Of a DNA stretch of 64,000 nucleotides, positions 34,397 through 42,751 are shown piece after piece (positions within the stretch are counted from its first letter, which is position 1; each line of letters opens with the position of its first letter). A program made the translations under genes and the position numbers. Location of the stretch: NCBI GenBank assembly GCA_934754495.1, contig CAKVHW010000001.1, positions 186,001 through 250,000 of the forward strand, given 5' to 3'. This DNA comes from an uncultured Clostridia bacterium (GTDB lineage Bacteria > Bacillota > Clostridia > Christensenellales > UBA1242). A model generated the notes under the pieces. The model was not told the origin of the DNA. It saw nothing but the letters and a program-made list of their open reading frames with translations, and made no database searches.

Positions 34397-36940
34397 ATGG
34401 AAAAGTTTGTAATTATAGACGGCAATAATATTATGTGTAGGTCGTATTATGCATTGCCACGTCTTGCCAATTTTGAAGGCCAAATAAGCAATGGTGTGTT
34501 TGGTTTTTGTAATATTTTGGTTAAGATTATACGTGATGTAAAACCTAAATACATTGCTGTGGCATTTGATAGTGCTAAGAAAAATTTTAGACACTCAATA
34601 TATGAACAATATAAAGGACAACGTCGCCCAACACCACAGGAACTTATTGATCAATTCCCAATGTTGAAAGAAATTTTGGGATATATGAACATAACTGCAG
34701 TAGAACAACATGGATTGGAGGCGGACGACCTTATTGGCTGTTTGAGTAGAAAATATGATGTTGAAAATATTATAATAACCACCGATAAAGATTGTCTACA
34801 GCTTATAAACAAAAACACATTTATAATGCAACCGCAAAAAGGCATTACCGAAACTGAACTGGTAGATGAGAAAGTTTTAAAAGAAAAAATGGGCATTTGC
34901 CCACGACAGATTATTGACTTTAAGGGTCTTGCTGGTGACCCTAGTGACAACATTCCTGGAGTTATGGGGGTAGGCGAAAAAACAGCAATAGACTTACTGC
35001 AAAAATACGATACTGTAGAAGGTGTGTATGAAAATATCGACAAAACAACAGGTAAGCTAAGAGAAAAGCTTGAAATAAGCAAAGACGATGCTTTTATGTC
35101 TAAAAAACTTGCCACTATTGTAACAGATGCGGAACTTCCATATCAACTTTCCGACTTTGAATACAGCTTTCCTTTTAATGCAGATGTATTAAGACTGTTT
35201 AAAAAATATCAATTTAATTCACTATTAAAACACCCAGAACTATTTACAGAAAACATGGTGCAGGAAGAAAAAATTGAAGTAATTAAAATAGATGATGAAT
35301 TAAAACAAAAAGACCTTGTAAACAAACTATCCAAGTCAAAGGAATTTGCTTTTACACTTGATGAAAAATCACTTAATGTGTCTATTGGTAAAGAAGAATA
35401 TAAAATAAGCTTTACTCAAAATCTTTTAGATATTGGATTAGATTATTTAAAAGTATTAAATGTGTTTAAGTCAATACTAGAAAATAGCAAAATTGAAAAG
35501 ATTGTGTTTGACTATAAGAAATTAAAACACACTCTTCATGATAATGGTATAGAACTAAACGGTGTAACATTTGATTGTTTGATTGCAAGATATTTGATTA
35601 ATGCCAACGGAAATAATAGTGTTAATTATTTAGATGTTGTTAATGAAAACCTTCTTAATGTGGAAAATTCAGCATCAAATCTATACATTCTAAAAGAAAG
35701 ATATCTTAAGAAAATGGAAGAACTTGACACAAAACATGTGTTTTATGACATTGAAATGCCACTTGTTGACATTTTGTATAATATGGAAATACAAGGTGTT
35801 GAAATCGACAAAACAGAGTTGTCTTCCTTGGAAGCAAAATATGAAACAAAAATAAATGAACTTACTGCTGAAATTTATGAACTTGCTGGTAAGAAATTTA
35901 ATATAAATAGCCCAAAGCAGTTGGGTGAAGTTTTGTTTGATGATTTAAAAATAAAGTCTTACAACAACAAAAAGAAAAGCACTAATGCGCAAGTACTAAG
36001 TGATATTGTTGGAGCTCACCCAATTGTACAAAAAATTATCGACTATAGATTTGTTAGTAAAATATACACAACATATTTACTTGCATATAAAGACATTGTT
36101 AAGAATGGAAAAATTTATACTGTATTTAATCAAACCCTAACTTCTACCGGTAGACTAAGTAGTAGTGAACCAAATCTACAAAATATTCCAGTTAGAAGTG
36201 AAGAAGGGAAATTGCTTCGAAAGATGTTTATATCGTCTTTTAAAGGTGGCAAGATTGTTGATGCTGATTACAATCAAATTGAACTAAGATTGCTTGCAAG
36301 TTTTTCTGGTGATGAAAAGCTTATTAATGCCTACGCAAACGGTGTAGATATTCATGCCCTTACTGCAAGTGAAGTTTTTGGAATTCCGCTTGAAATGGTT
36401 ACACCTGAAATTAGAAGAAATGCAAAAGCTATAAACTTTGGCATTGTGTACGGAATGAGTGACTTCGGTCTTAGCCAAAACATTGGCGTAACACGAAATG
36501 AAGCCGCCACATATATTAAAAAATATTTTGAAAGATATCCTAAGATTAAGGAGTATATGGATAGTAATATTGAGTTTTGCAAACAACACGGTTATGTAAA
36601 AACAATGTTTGGTCGTGTTAGATATATTCCAGAAATTAATGACTCTAATTACAACATGCGAATGTTTGGCGAACGTGCTGCAATGAATATGCCGTTGCAG
36701 GGTAGTGCCAGCGACATAATTAAGCTTGCAATGATTGGAGTATTTAGAGAACTTGAAAAACAAAATTTAAAAAGCAAACTTGTGCTTCAGGTTCATGACG
36801 AACTTGTAATAGACACCCACCCTGACGAAGTGGAAGCGGTTAAGAATATTTTAAAAACCGTAATGGAAAATGTTGTTAAACTAAAAGTAAAACTACTTAC
36901 CAGTGTAGAAGTTGGTGACACATGGTATGATGCACACTAA
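34397..36940 (+). CDS. polA: DNA polymerase I
   Basis: 847 residues. N-terminal 5'-3' exonuclease (YKGQRR, LEADDL, TTDKDC, GDPSDNIPGVMGVGEKTA; ~1-285), a middle domain (~300-470), and the polymerase with motif A DADYNQIELRLLA, motif B RRNAKAINFGIVYG and motif C QVHDELVID. The middle exonuclease-like domain has lost the metal ligands: FAFTLDEKS replaces the DxE motif and the later Asp positions are absent, as in Bacillus and Taq enzymes. It fills gaps and removes RNA primers. TTTTGGAG precedes the ATG. Confidence 0.97.
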   Translation: MEKFVIIDGNNIMCRSYYALPRLANFEGQISNGVFGFCNILVKIIRDVKPKYIAVAFDSAKKNFRHSIYEQYKGQRRPTPQELIDQFPMLKEILGYMNITAVEQHGLEADDLIGCLSRKYDVENIIITTDKDCLQLINKNTFIMQPQKGITETELVDEKVLKEKMGICPRQIIDFKGLAGDPSDNIPGVMGVGEKTAIDLLQKYDTVEGVYENIDKTTGKLREKLEISKDDAFMSKKLATIVTDAELPYQLSDFEYSFPFNADVLRLFKKYQFNSLLKHPELFTENMVQEEKIEVIKIDDELKQKDLVNKLSKSKEFAFTLDEKSLNVSIGKEEYKISFTQNLLDIGLDYLKVLNVFKSILENSKIEKIVFDYKKLKHTLHDNGIELNGVTFDCLIARYLINANGNNSVNYLDVVNENLLNVENSASNLYILKERYLKKMEELDTKHVFYDIEMPLVDILYNMEIQGVEIDKTELSSLEAKYETKINELTAEIYELAGKKFNINSPKQLGEVLFDDLKIKSYNNKKKSTNAQVLSDIVGAHPIVQKIIDYRFVSKIYTTYLLAYKDIVKNGKIYTVFNQTLTSTGRLSSSEPNLQNIPVRSEEGKLLRKMFISSFKGGKIVDADYNQIELRLLASFSGDEKLINAYANGVDIHALTASEVFGIPLEMVTPEIRRNAKAINFGIVYGMSDFGLSQNIGVTRNEAATYIKKYFERYPKIKEYMDSNIEFCKQHGYVKTMFGRVRYIPEINDSNYNMRMFGERAAMNMPLQGSASDIIKLAMIGVFRELEKQNLKSKLVLQVHDELVIDTHPDEVEAVKNILKTVMENVVKLKVKLLTSVEVGDTWYDAH

Positions 36941-36958
36941 TATATAAATGGAGAAGAA

Positions 36959-37831
36959 ATGAACAAATGTAAAATGTGTCCAAGGAATTGTGGCGCAGAT
37001 AGAAATAATGGCTGTGGTGTATGCGGTGCAAATTTTAGACTAAAAGTTGCAAAAGTCATGTTGCATAACTGGGAAGAACCTTGTATAAGCCTTGGGAAAG
37101 GAAGCGGTGCAATATTTTTTAGTAATTGCCCACTAAAATGCATATTTTGCCAAAACTATGAAATAAGCCAACTTGGCAATGGTAAAGAGATTGGTGTGGA
37201 TGACCTTGTAATGTGGTTTAAACGACTTGAAAAAATGGGTGCTGAGAATATAAACCTTGTTTCACCTACTCAGTATACAGACCAAATTATAAAAGCACTA
37301 AAACAATATAAACCACACATTCCAGTGGTTTGGAATACAAATAGTTATGAAAAACCAGAAGTTCTTGACAAATTGCAGGGGCTTGTTGACATATTCCTTG
37401 CGGATTTAAAGTATTGTGGCTCTAAATTTTCGACCGAGTTTTCAGGAGTTGCTGATTACTTTAATGTGGCCACTAAGGCTATTTTAAAAATGCGAGAACT
37501 TGTGCCCAGTGATGAGTTTTATGGTGATAAAATGGTTAAGGGGTTAATAGTAAGACACCTTGTTTTACCGGGGTGTATTGAAGATAGTAAATGTGTATTA
37601 GACTGGATTAAAAATAATTTAGGCACTAATACAATTGTTTCGGTTATGAATCAATATGTACCTTATTACAAGGCAAAAAATCACAAACAGCTTGGTAGAA
37701 AAGTTACTGCAAGAGAGTATTCTGCTGTTTGTGATTATGCACTTAATTTAGGTTTTGAAAATGGGTACTTCCAATCAGGTGAGAGTGCTTGTGAAAGTTA
37801 TATTCCTAATTTTACTACATTCCTTGATTAA
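36959..37831 (+). CDS. PflX-type radical SAM protein
   Basis: 290 residues. Starts CKMCPRNCGADR (an N-terminal Cys cluster) and carries the radical SAM motif CPLKCIFC (C-x3-C-x2-C, ~58-65) followed by QNYEIS. Resembles the PflX/COG1313 group, homologues of pyruvate formate-lyase activating enzyme whose targets are unknown. It follows polA by 18 bp with GGAGAAG before the ATG, so it is probably co-transcribed with polA. Its 3' end overlaps the convergent gene at 37815 by 17 bp. Confidence 0.85.
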   Translation: MNKCKMCPRNCGADRNNGCGVCGANFRLKVAKVMLHNWEEPCISLGKGSGAIFFSNCPLKCIFCQNYEISQLGNGKEIGVDDLVMWFKRLEKMGAENINLVSPTQYTDQIIKALKQYKPHIPVVWNTNSYEKPEVLDKLQGLVDIFLADLKYCGSKFSTEFSGVADYFNVATKAILKMRELVPSDEFYGDKMVKGLIVRHLVLPGCIEDSKCVLDWIKNNLGTNTIVSVMNQYVPYYKAKNHKQLGRKVTAREYSAVCDYALNLGFENGYFQSGESACESYIPNFTTFLD

Positions 37832-38603
37832 AACTTATTTTGTTGGAGTTTACGTTTAGTGTTAATCCGGTTTTCTGTGATAAGGCTTTAATAAAATCTG
37901 TAAATATTGATGGCACGTATTTTTCAAAATCCATGTTGTTTGATTCATTTGTTGCGTCAATTAATTGAGCCGAAAGTTTTTGGTCTAGATTGTTTATTAT
38001 TGTTGAAAGTGGTGTTATTGCACCACTTTTTATTTTGCTGTTGCTAATAATGTATACACGTGCAGGAAGTGATGACATGTTCATGCTTTTGCTTGGAAAC
38101 ATCTTACTTAAATCCATGGTGCATACAAGTTTTAGGTTGTAGCCATCGCTATCGGCGGTTACGGTGATTTGTTTTAATATGGTGTTAAAAGTGTCGCCGT
38201 ATGAAATGTAAATCTCGTTGTAAAGAGAGCCTAGTTCGTTTGGTGTTGCGCTTAGTCCACTGGTTACTGCTATAGTTGGGTTGCTAAATTTACCATAACT
38301 TGCCAATCCGTCTTCCATAATGTCCCAAGCACTATCAGTGATTTTTTGCTTTATATTTGTGTTGTCGCTGTCTATAATTGGGTTGTCTATAAATAGTGAT
38401 GTGTCAACTTCTTTAGTAAGCTCTTGCAATGCCTTAAAGTCGCTACCCTTAAGTTCATCAGCGATACTTTTCCCGGCAAGTGCAATAGCAACAACTATTG
38501 TGATTAACAATAATATTTTAGTTGAAATGTTTATAAAGAGTGATTCTTTTTCAGCAGGTGTTCGTTTTCTTTTTTCAGTTTGCTTTTTTTTAAATAGTTT
38601 CAT
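37815..38603 (-). CDS. hypothetical exported/membrane-anchored protein
   Basis: 262 residues from ATG 38603 (GGTGG upstream). A Lys/Arg-rich start, then one hydrophobic segment (~25-46: ISTKILLLITIVVAIALAG), then an extracellular domain rich in Asn/Ser/Thr with ITVTADSDGYNLKLVCTMDLS. No known family. It overlaps the end of the Mrr-like nuclease gene by 14 bp, so the two are co-translated, a strange pairing of a surface-type and a nuclease gene. Confidence 0.75.
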   Translation of the reverse strand: MKLFKKKQTEKRKRTPAEKESLFINISTKILLLITIVVAIALAGKSIADELKGSDFKALQELTKEVDTSLFIDNPIIDSDNTNIKQKITDSAWDIMEDGLASYGKFSNPTIAVTSGLSATPNELGSLYNEIYISYGDTFNTILKQITVTADSDGYNLKLVCTMDLSKMFPSKSMNMSSLPARVYIISNSKIKSGAITPLSTIINNLDQKLSAQLIDATNESNNMDFEKYVPSIFTDFIKALSQKTGLTLNVNSNKISFNQGM

Positions 38604-39072
38604 TTTCCACCTTTTGCAATATGGTTTCAATAAGTTCCTTGTTTTGATTTTTGTTGTTTTTTAATATTTTGCTTAAAGTTGAGCGATCTATTAAGCCAAC
38701 ATGTAACTCGCTTGCAAGAATTTGTGCTGGTTTTGAAAAATTCCAGTTTGTCACAACAATTGTGTGAGTGCATTTGTAATAACTTTTTCCGCTATATGCT
38801 TCTTGAACTGCACTGTTTGAAATGTTGTGTTTGTAATATAGTTTTGCCTGAATTCCAAGCCTAACGTTCCCCTTGCATGCAATTATGTCAATTCCGTTGT
38901 CGCCAGTGATTGGGGTGGTGCTGGTTTTAAAGCCTAGATATTTAAAAATGTCTTCAATGAATTGTTCAAAGTCTAATCCATTTAAACTATCAATGTTTGT
39001 AATGTTTATGGTTTTTAAAAACTTAGAAAACTTGATAGTAAATATCTGATTTTTTACAAAACTAAACAGCAT
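38590..39072 (-). CDS. Mrr-type restriction endonuclease-like protein
   Basis: 160 residues. Mrr_cat/PD-(D/E)xK fold: FEQFIEDIFKYLGF (helix with Glu36/Glu40), TGDNGIDII with Asp62, and LGIQAKLY with the Q-A-K of this family (75-77). Mrr enzymes cut methylated foreign DNA, while smaller single-domain relatives may serve recombination or repair. No separate DNA-recognition domain is seen. Overlaps the exported-protein gene downstream. Confidence 0.85.
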   Translation of the reverse strand: MLFSFVKNQIFTIKFSKFLKTINITNIDSLNGLDFEQFIEDIFKYLGFKTSTTPITGDNGIDIIACKGNVRLGIQAKLYYKHNISNSAVQEAYSGKSYYKCTHTIVVTNWNFSKPAQILASELHVGLIDRSTLSKILKNNKNQNKELIETILQKVENETI

Positions 39073-39128
39073 TTTCTTCCCACTTTTTGTTTATTATATC
39101 AAATAAAATATAAATAAAAAAGAAATTA

Positions 39129-39157
39129 TTGCCATATGACAAAGTTTTGTGTATAAT
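39129..39157 (+). promoter_or_regulatory. promoter of tRNA-Ser(GGA)
   Basis: -35 TTGCCA (39129-39134), 17 bp, -10 TATAAT (39152-39157). Confidence 0.75.
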
Positions 39158-39189
39158 AATTATGCTCAATTTTAATTGGCTTTATATGT

Positions 39190-39277
39190 GCAGAGATGTC
39201 GGAGTGGTCTAACGAGCACGATTGGAAATCGTGTGATGTGAAAGCATCCGAGGGTTCAAATCCCTCTCTCTGCGCCA
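39190..39277 (+). tRNA. tRNA-Ser (anticodon GGA)
   Basis: Acceptor GCAGAGA / TCTCTGC, discriminator G, encoded CCA; anticodon loop TTGGAAA; long variable arm; T-loop GGTTCAAATCC. Confidence 0.97.
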
Positions 39278-39335
39278 AATAACTATGATAAGAATCTTGT
39301 TTAAATTATTTTGTGTTTGTTTGAGGAGGTAAGAA

Positions 39336-39863
39336 GTGCTTAAAATTGATAAAAATTGCTGGATTGTTTATAACCAAAACAACACATTGGTAACAATAGA
39401 AGTTGCTAATAGAGATAACTATAAGTCCTTGAGTAAAATAAAAGGATATAACGAAAAGTCAATCCTTGATAATGAATACGATAATGCAGATTATGTTTTG
39501 CTTTGGGATATTTGGGATAATAAATCTAATATAACAAATGAAGAAATAAAACAAAATATAGACAAAAAATTGAGTTTGAAAGATTATTTGACTTTAAAAT
39601 ATAAAACAAGCACTTTTAACCGAATTGCCGATTTCTATTTGACTGTGGGTGGTCAATTAATGCAACATAGTTATAATAAAGAAGTTATTGACTTGGTATA
39701 TAACACGGTTTGTTCGCATTTTGAGAAAACTGCAAGATGTTGGCGATATCAATTTCAATCAATGGGTTCTACGTATTGCACAAGAGATCAAGCAAAACAA
39801 GTTTTGAATACCTTTGAACAAATGGAAAAGGCTAAATCCAATAATAGTGATTTACTGAAATAA
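39336..39863 (+). CDS. hypothetical protein
   Basis: 175 residues from GTG 39336 with a strong GAGGAGGT 5 nt upstream. Tyr-, Asn- and Trp-rich, no signal or membrane segment: WIVYNQNNTLVTIEVANR, DYVLLWDIWDNKSN, then helices and a Cys/Arg-rich CSHFEKTARCWRYQF. No family recognised. Confidence 0.7.
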   Translation: MLKIDKNCWIVYNQNNTLVTIEVANRDNYKSLSKIKGYNEKSILDNEYDNADYVLLWDIWDNKSNITNEEIKQNIDKKLSLKDYLTLKYKTSTFNRIADFYLTVGGQLMQHSYNKEVIDLVYNTVCSHFEKTARCWRYQFQSMGSTYCTRDQAKQVLNTFEQMEKAKSNNSDLLK

Positions 39864-39930
39864 AAACATTGAATTTTTTTCAGTAATTTTATATGTCATA
39901 AATTACAACCGCTTTGAATAAAATAGTAAT

Positions 39931-40389
39931 ATGGAAAATAAATTAAAACATCAAATTTGGGCGGTTGTTGGTGTTGTTATAACGGCAGTGCTTGGAAGTG
40001 TTTTTGTGAATTTAGGAATGGGTTGGTTTAATGGATTAATTAAACCTAGCCAATGGGTTCCAAACTTTGTAATTCCTACTGTGTGGACAATAATATACTT
40101 GCTAGTGGCAATATACATGGTGTTATTGTCAAAAAGTAGCAAATTTTACAAAGATAATATTGTTTTGTTTGTTGCAAACGGAATACTTAATGTTTTGTGG
40201 TGTTTTGTTTTCTTTACTTTACATCATACATTTTTAGGTGTTGTGGTTATTGTAATCAATGCTGTGCTTGGTTATATGTTATACTTAAAACAAGAAAAAG
40301 ATAATTGGCTAGCCAAGGCATTATTAATTTATCCAATTTGGCTTACAATAGCAACCTTGTTAAATACTGCGATGTGGATTTTAAATTAA
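39931..40389 (+). CDS. TspO/MBR-family membrane protein
   Basis: 152 residues, five hydrophobic helices. Family features: a short W-F/Y-x-x-L-I/K-P-x-x-W segment (WFNGLIKPSQWVPNFVIPTVWTIIY), N-x-x-W at the third helix (GILNVLWCFVFF), and a closing LNTAMWILN. TspO proteins bind porphyrins and related tetrapyrroles. No clear Shine-Dalgarno lies before the ATG, so it may be leaderless or weakly translated. Confidence 0.85.
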   Translation: MENKLKHQIWAVVGVVITAVLGSVFVNLGMGWFNGLIKPSQWVPNFVIPTVWTIIYLLVAIYMVLLSKSSKFYKDNIVLFVANGILNVLWCFVFFTLHHTFLGVVVIVINAVLGYMLYLKQEKDNWLAKALLIYPIWLTIATLLNTAMWILN

Positions 40390-40427
40390 ATTAATATTGT
40401 AGTTAAATATAAATAATGAAAAAAACT

Positions 40428-40457
40428 AAAACGATGTTGAAAGATGTCGTTTTTTTA
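40428..40457 (+). terminator. terminator after tspO-like gene
   Basis: AAAACGA / TCGTTTT with T-run. Confidence 0.65.
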
Positions 40458-40486
40458 TTTTTGTTTTAATTAAAATAATTTTATGC

Positions 40487-40515
40487 TTGACTTTAAAGTT
40501 ATTAAGTATTAACAT
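40487..40515 (+). promoter_or_regulatory. metK/riboswitch promoter
   Basis: -35 TTGACT (40487-40492), 17 bp, -10 TAACAT (40510-40515), just upstream of the SAM aptamer. Confidence 0.6.
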
Positions 40516-40518
40516 ATA

Positions 40519-40649
40519 AATACCATAAAGAGTGTGCGAGGGACAGCCCCTTTGACCACACAGCAACCTAGTGAAAACCAAGGTGCTAAAGGCTGATCGA
40601 TGGGATTGCCGTTATTTTGATATCCTGTCGGTTTCGATGGGATTTTTTT
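40519..40649 (+). promoter_or_regulatory. SAM riboswitch (SAM-I clan) with terminator
   Basis: Aptamer core features are in order: GTGTG stem, GAGGGACAGCCCC, TTTGACCACAC, GCAACC, then ACC...AAGGTGCTAA. These match the SAM-I pattern. The terminator is ATCCTGTCG (40622-40630)/CGATGGGAT (40635-40643) plus seven T. TCGATGGGATT occurs twice (about 40598-40608 and 40634-40644), so the first copy can pair with ATCCTGTCG as an antiterminator. With SAM bound, the terminator forms and metK is off. Confidence 0.82.
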
Positions 40650-40690
40650 GTATTCTCTTTGTGGTTAAATAAAAAATTTCAAGGAGAATT

Positions 40691-41818
40691 ATGAAAATGA
40701 AAACAACAAAAGAAAAATTAAAAAAACAAACAATAAAAATTTTGACCAGTGAAAGTGTTAATATTGGGCATCCAGACAAAACTTGCGATGTAATTGCAGA
40801 TTCATTTCTTGATGAAGCACTAAGGCAAGATCCAAATGCCCAAATGGCAGTGGAATGTGCGATAAAGGACGATAAACTTTTTGTTTATGGAGAAGCCACA
40901 ACAACAGCAAAAATTGACTATGATGGCATTGCAAAATCGGTTTTAAAAGATGTTGGCTATAAAAACGACTTTAAAGTAATTAAAGAAATTAGTGAGCAAA
41001 GTCCAGATATAAATCAAGCGGTAGTAAAACAAGAACTTTGTGCAAATGACCAGGGAATTGTGTATGGTTATGCTACAAATGAAACCGATGAGTATATGCC
41101 ACTTCCCATTGTAATTGCACATAAACTTATGCATGTTTATGATAAGTTTAGAAGAAATACTAACAACTTTTTTGCCGATGCCAAAAGTCAAGTGTCTGTA
41201 AAATATGTTGATGATAAACCAATTAGAATTGTAACAGTGCTTGTTTCGGTATCGCATAGTGTAGAACTTAAATTAAAAGAAGTACAGGATATTATTCAAA
41301 AAAATGTGGTTGATGTTGTTTTGGCTGAGTATGGTGAGATGGCAAAAGATGTTGATGTAATAATTAATCCAAGCGGAAAGTTTACTGTGTGGGGTTCGTT
41401 TGGTGATAGTGGCTGTGTTGGACGTAAAATTGTAGTAGATACTTATGGTGGAATAGGTAGAGTTGGTGGCGGTTGTTTTAGTTCTAAAAACGCAACTAAA
41501 GTTGATAGAAGTGGTGCATATTATGCAAGATATGTTGCAAAAAATATTGTAGCCAATGGGCTTGCAGATAGGTGTGAAATACAAGTATCGTATGGAATAG
41601 GGCTTAATAAACCAGTTTCAATAAATATAGACACTTTTGGCACTGAAAAAAAAGATATTGGCAAAATATATAAATTTGTTGACAAAAAATATAATTTTTC
41701 ACCAGATAATATGATAAAGGAGCTGGGACTATTAAAACCAATTTACACTCAAACCGCCTGCTATGGTCATTTTGGAAATCCAGCCTTTCCTTGGGAGCAA
41801 ATTAAACATATTAAGTAG
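40691..41818 (+). CDS. metK: S-adenosylmethionine synthetase, divergent
   Basis: 375 residues, slightly shorter than the usual ~390-400. Makes SAM from methionine and ATP. Core motifs are kept but altered: SESVNIGHPDKTCD (usual SESVTEGHPDK), CANDQGIVYGYATNETDEYMPLP (usual GAGDQG) and GGGCFSSKNATKVDRSGAYYARYVAKN (usual GGAFSGKDPTKVDRSAAY). Metal and ATP ligands His, Asp and Lys remain. The SAM riboswitch directly upstream supports real SAM synthetase function. AAGGAG lies before the ATG. Confidence 0.93.
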   Translation: MKMKTTKEKLKKQTIKILTSESVNIGHPDKTCDVIADSFLDEALRQDPNAQMAVECAIKDDKLFVYGEATTTAKIDYDGIAKSVLKDVGYKNDFKVIKEISEQSPDINQAVVKQELCANDQGIVYGYATNETDEYMPLPIVIAHKLMHVYDKFRRNTNNFFADAKSQVSVKYVDDKPIRIVTVLVSVSHSVELKLKEVQDIIQKNVVDVVLAEYGEMAKDVDVIINPSGKFTVWGSFGDSGCVGRKIVVDTYGGIGRVGGGCFSSKNATKVDRSGAYYARYVAKNIVANGLADRCEIQVSYGIGLNKPVSINIDTFGTEKKDIGKIYKFVDKKYNFSPDNMIKELGLLKPIYTQTACYGHFGNPAFPWEQIKHIK

Positions 41819-41896
41819 AAAGCATTTAATTATGTTTTTTTAAATATCAATGCAGTCGCTGTTAATGTTTATGAAATATTATTAACGAAATCAAGT

Positions 41897-42424
41897 TTAC
41901 AATTTAGGATTGTAAGGTTGAATATTTGTGATTGTTGGAAATATATATGTGATGTGTTTCATAAACGATTCAGGATTTATGTCTTTATAGTGTAGATATG
42001 TAAAAAATTCGCCTTGCCAAATAAAAGTATATTTACCATGTTTCATGCCATTTTTCATATAAAAACGGTGTCTTTTTATACGATATTCATAGTTTTTACT
42101 TTTGGGGTCAAGCTCTTCCACGTCAACAACTATTGGAAGTTTATATTTTCGTTTTAGCCAAGAAAGACACTTGCTGCCATAACCTTGTCCACGGCAATCA
42201 GGTATTATTGCAAAATAGTTGAGATGGATAAAGTCTGGTTTTACTAAAAAGTGCATCATTCCAACAAGTTTTTTATCTTTGTATTGACCAACTAATTTAA
42301 AATTTTTAAAAACACCACTAAACAGTCCGTTAAAATCTACTCTTTCATTTTTAGGAAAACTTTCAAAATACACTTTTTTAAAATCATTTGCTGTTGCTAA
42401 ATCAGAACACTCAATATATTTCAT
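41897..42424 (-). CDS. GNAT family N-acetyltransferase
   Basis: 175 residues. GNAT core LNYFAIIPDCRGQGYGSKCLSWL with the R/Q-G-x-G acetyl-CoA loop, then VVDVEELDPKSKNYEYRIKRHRFYMKNGM. Acceptor substrate unknown. Convergent with metK; single gene. Confidence 0.85.
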   Translation of the reverse strand: MKYIECSDLATANDFKKVYFESFPKNERVDFNGLFSGVFKNFKLVGQYKDKKLVGMMHFLVKPDFIHLNYFAIIPDCRGQGYGSKCLSWLKRKYKLPIVVDVEELDPKSKNYEYRIKRHRFYMKNGMKHGKYTFIWQGEFFTYLHYKDINPESFMKHITYIFPTITNIQPYNPKL

Positions 42425-42550
42425 AAACCACTTATCCTTTTAGTGTTATAATTTTATCATTATTGTAAATAACTTGTCAAACTTAAAACCGTTTTGATTT
42501 ACGGATAAATCATTATAAAAAGTGAATGTTATGCTTTAAACATTTTGCCA

Positions 42551-42610
42551 TTCACAAACATCGTAAAGTAATGTTTTATTGTCATAAAACAAACTATTGA
42601 TGTTTGTGAA
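42551..42610. repeat. 60-bp hairpin upstream of permease promoter
   Basis: Outer arms TTCACAAACATC (42551-42562)/GATGTTTGTGAA (42599-42610); inner arms TGTTTTAT (42572-42579)/ATAAAACA (42584-42591). It ends 16 bp before the -35 box, so it may be an operator or a small palindromic repeat. Confidence 0.65.
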
Positions 42611-42626
42611 TTGTGGGGTGTATAAG

Positions 42627-42655
42627 TTGTAAAAAACAATTTGCTATGGTATAAT
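42627..42655 (+). promoter_or_regulatory. promoter of the ion permease gene
   Basis: -35 TTGTAA (42627-42632), 17 bp, perfect -10 TATAAT (42650-42655). Confidence 0.75.
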
Positions 42656-42751
42656 TCATATAATGTGAACGATTGGAAGCCTTGCTAAAAGATAAAAAAC
42701 ATTTAGGAAGTGAATTTTAGTAAGTTTAATTTGCTATGGAGATGTGTATTA

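Larger units (their letters stand above)
42425..42751. other. 327-bp region with hairpin and promoter for the permease
   Basis: Contains the near-perfect palindrome 42551-42610 and the promoter 42627-42655, both listed. The remaining sequence is AT-rich with no gene seen. Confidence 0.5.
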
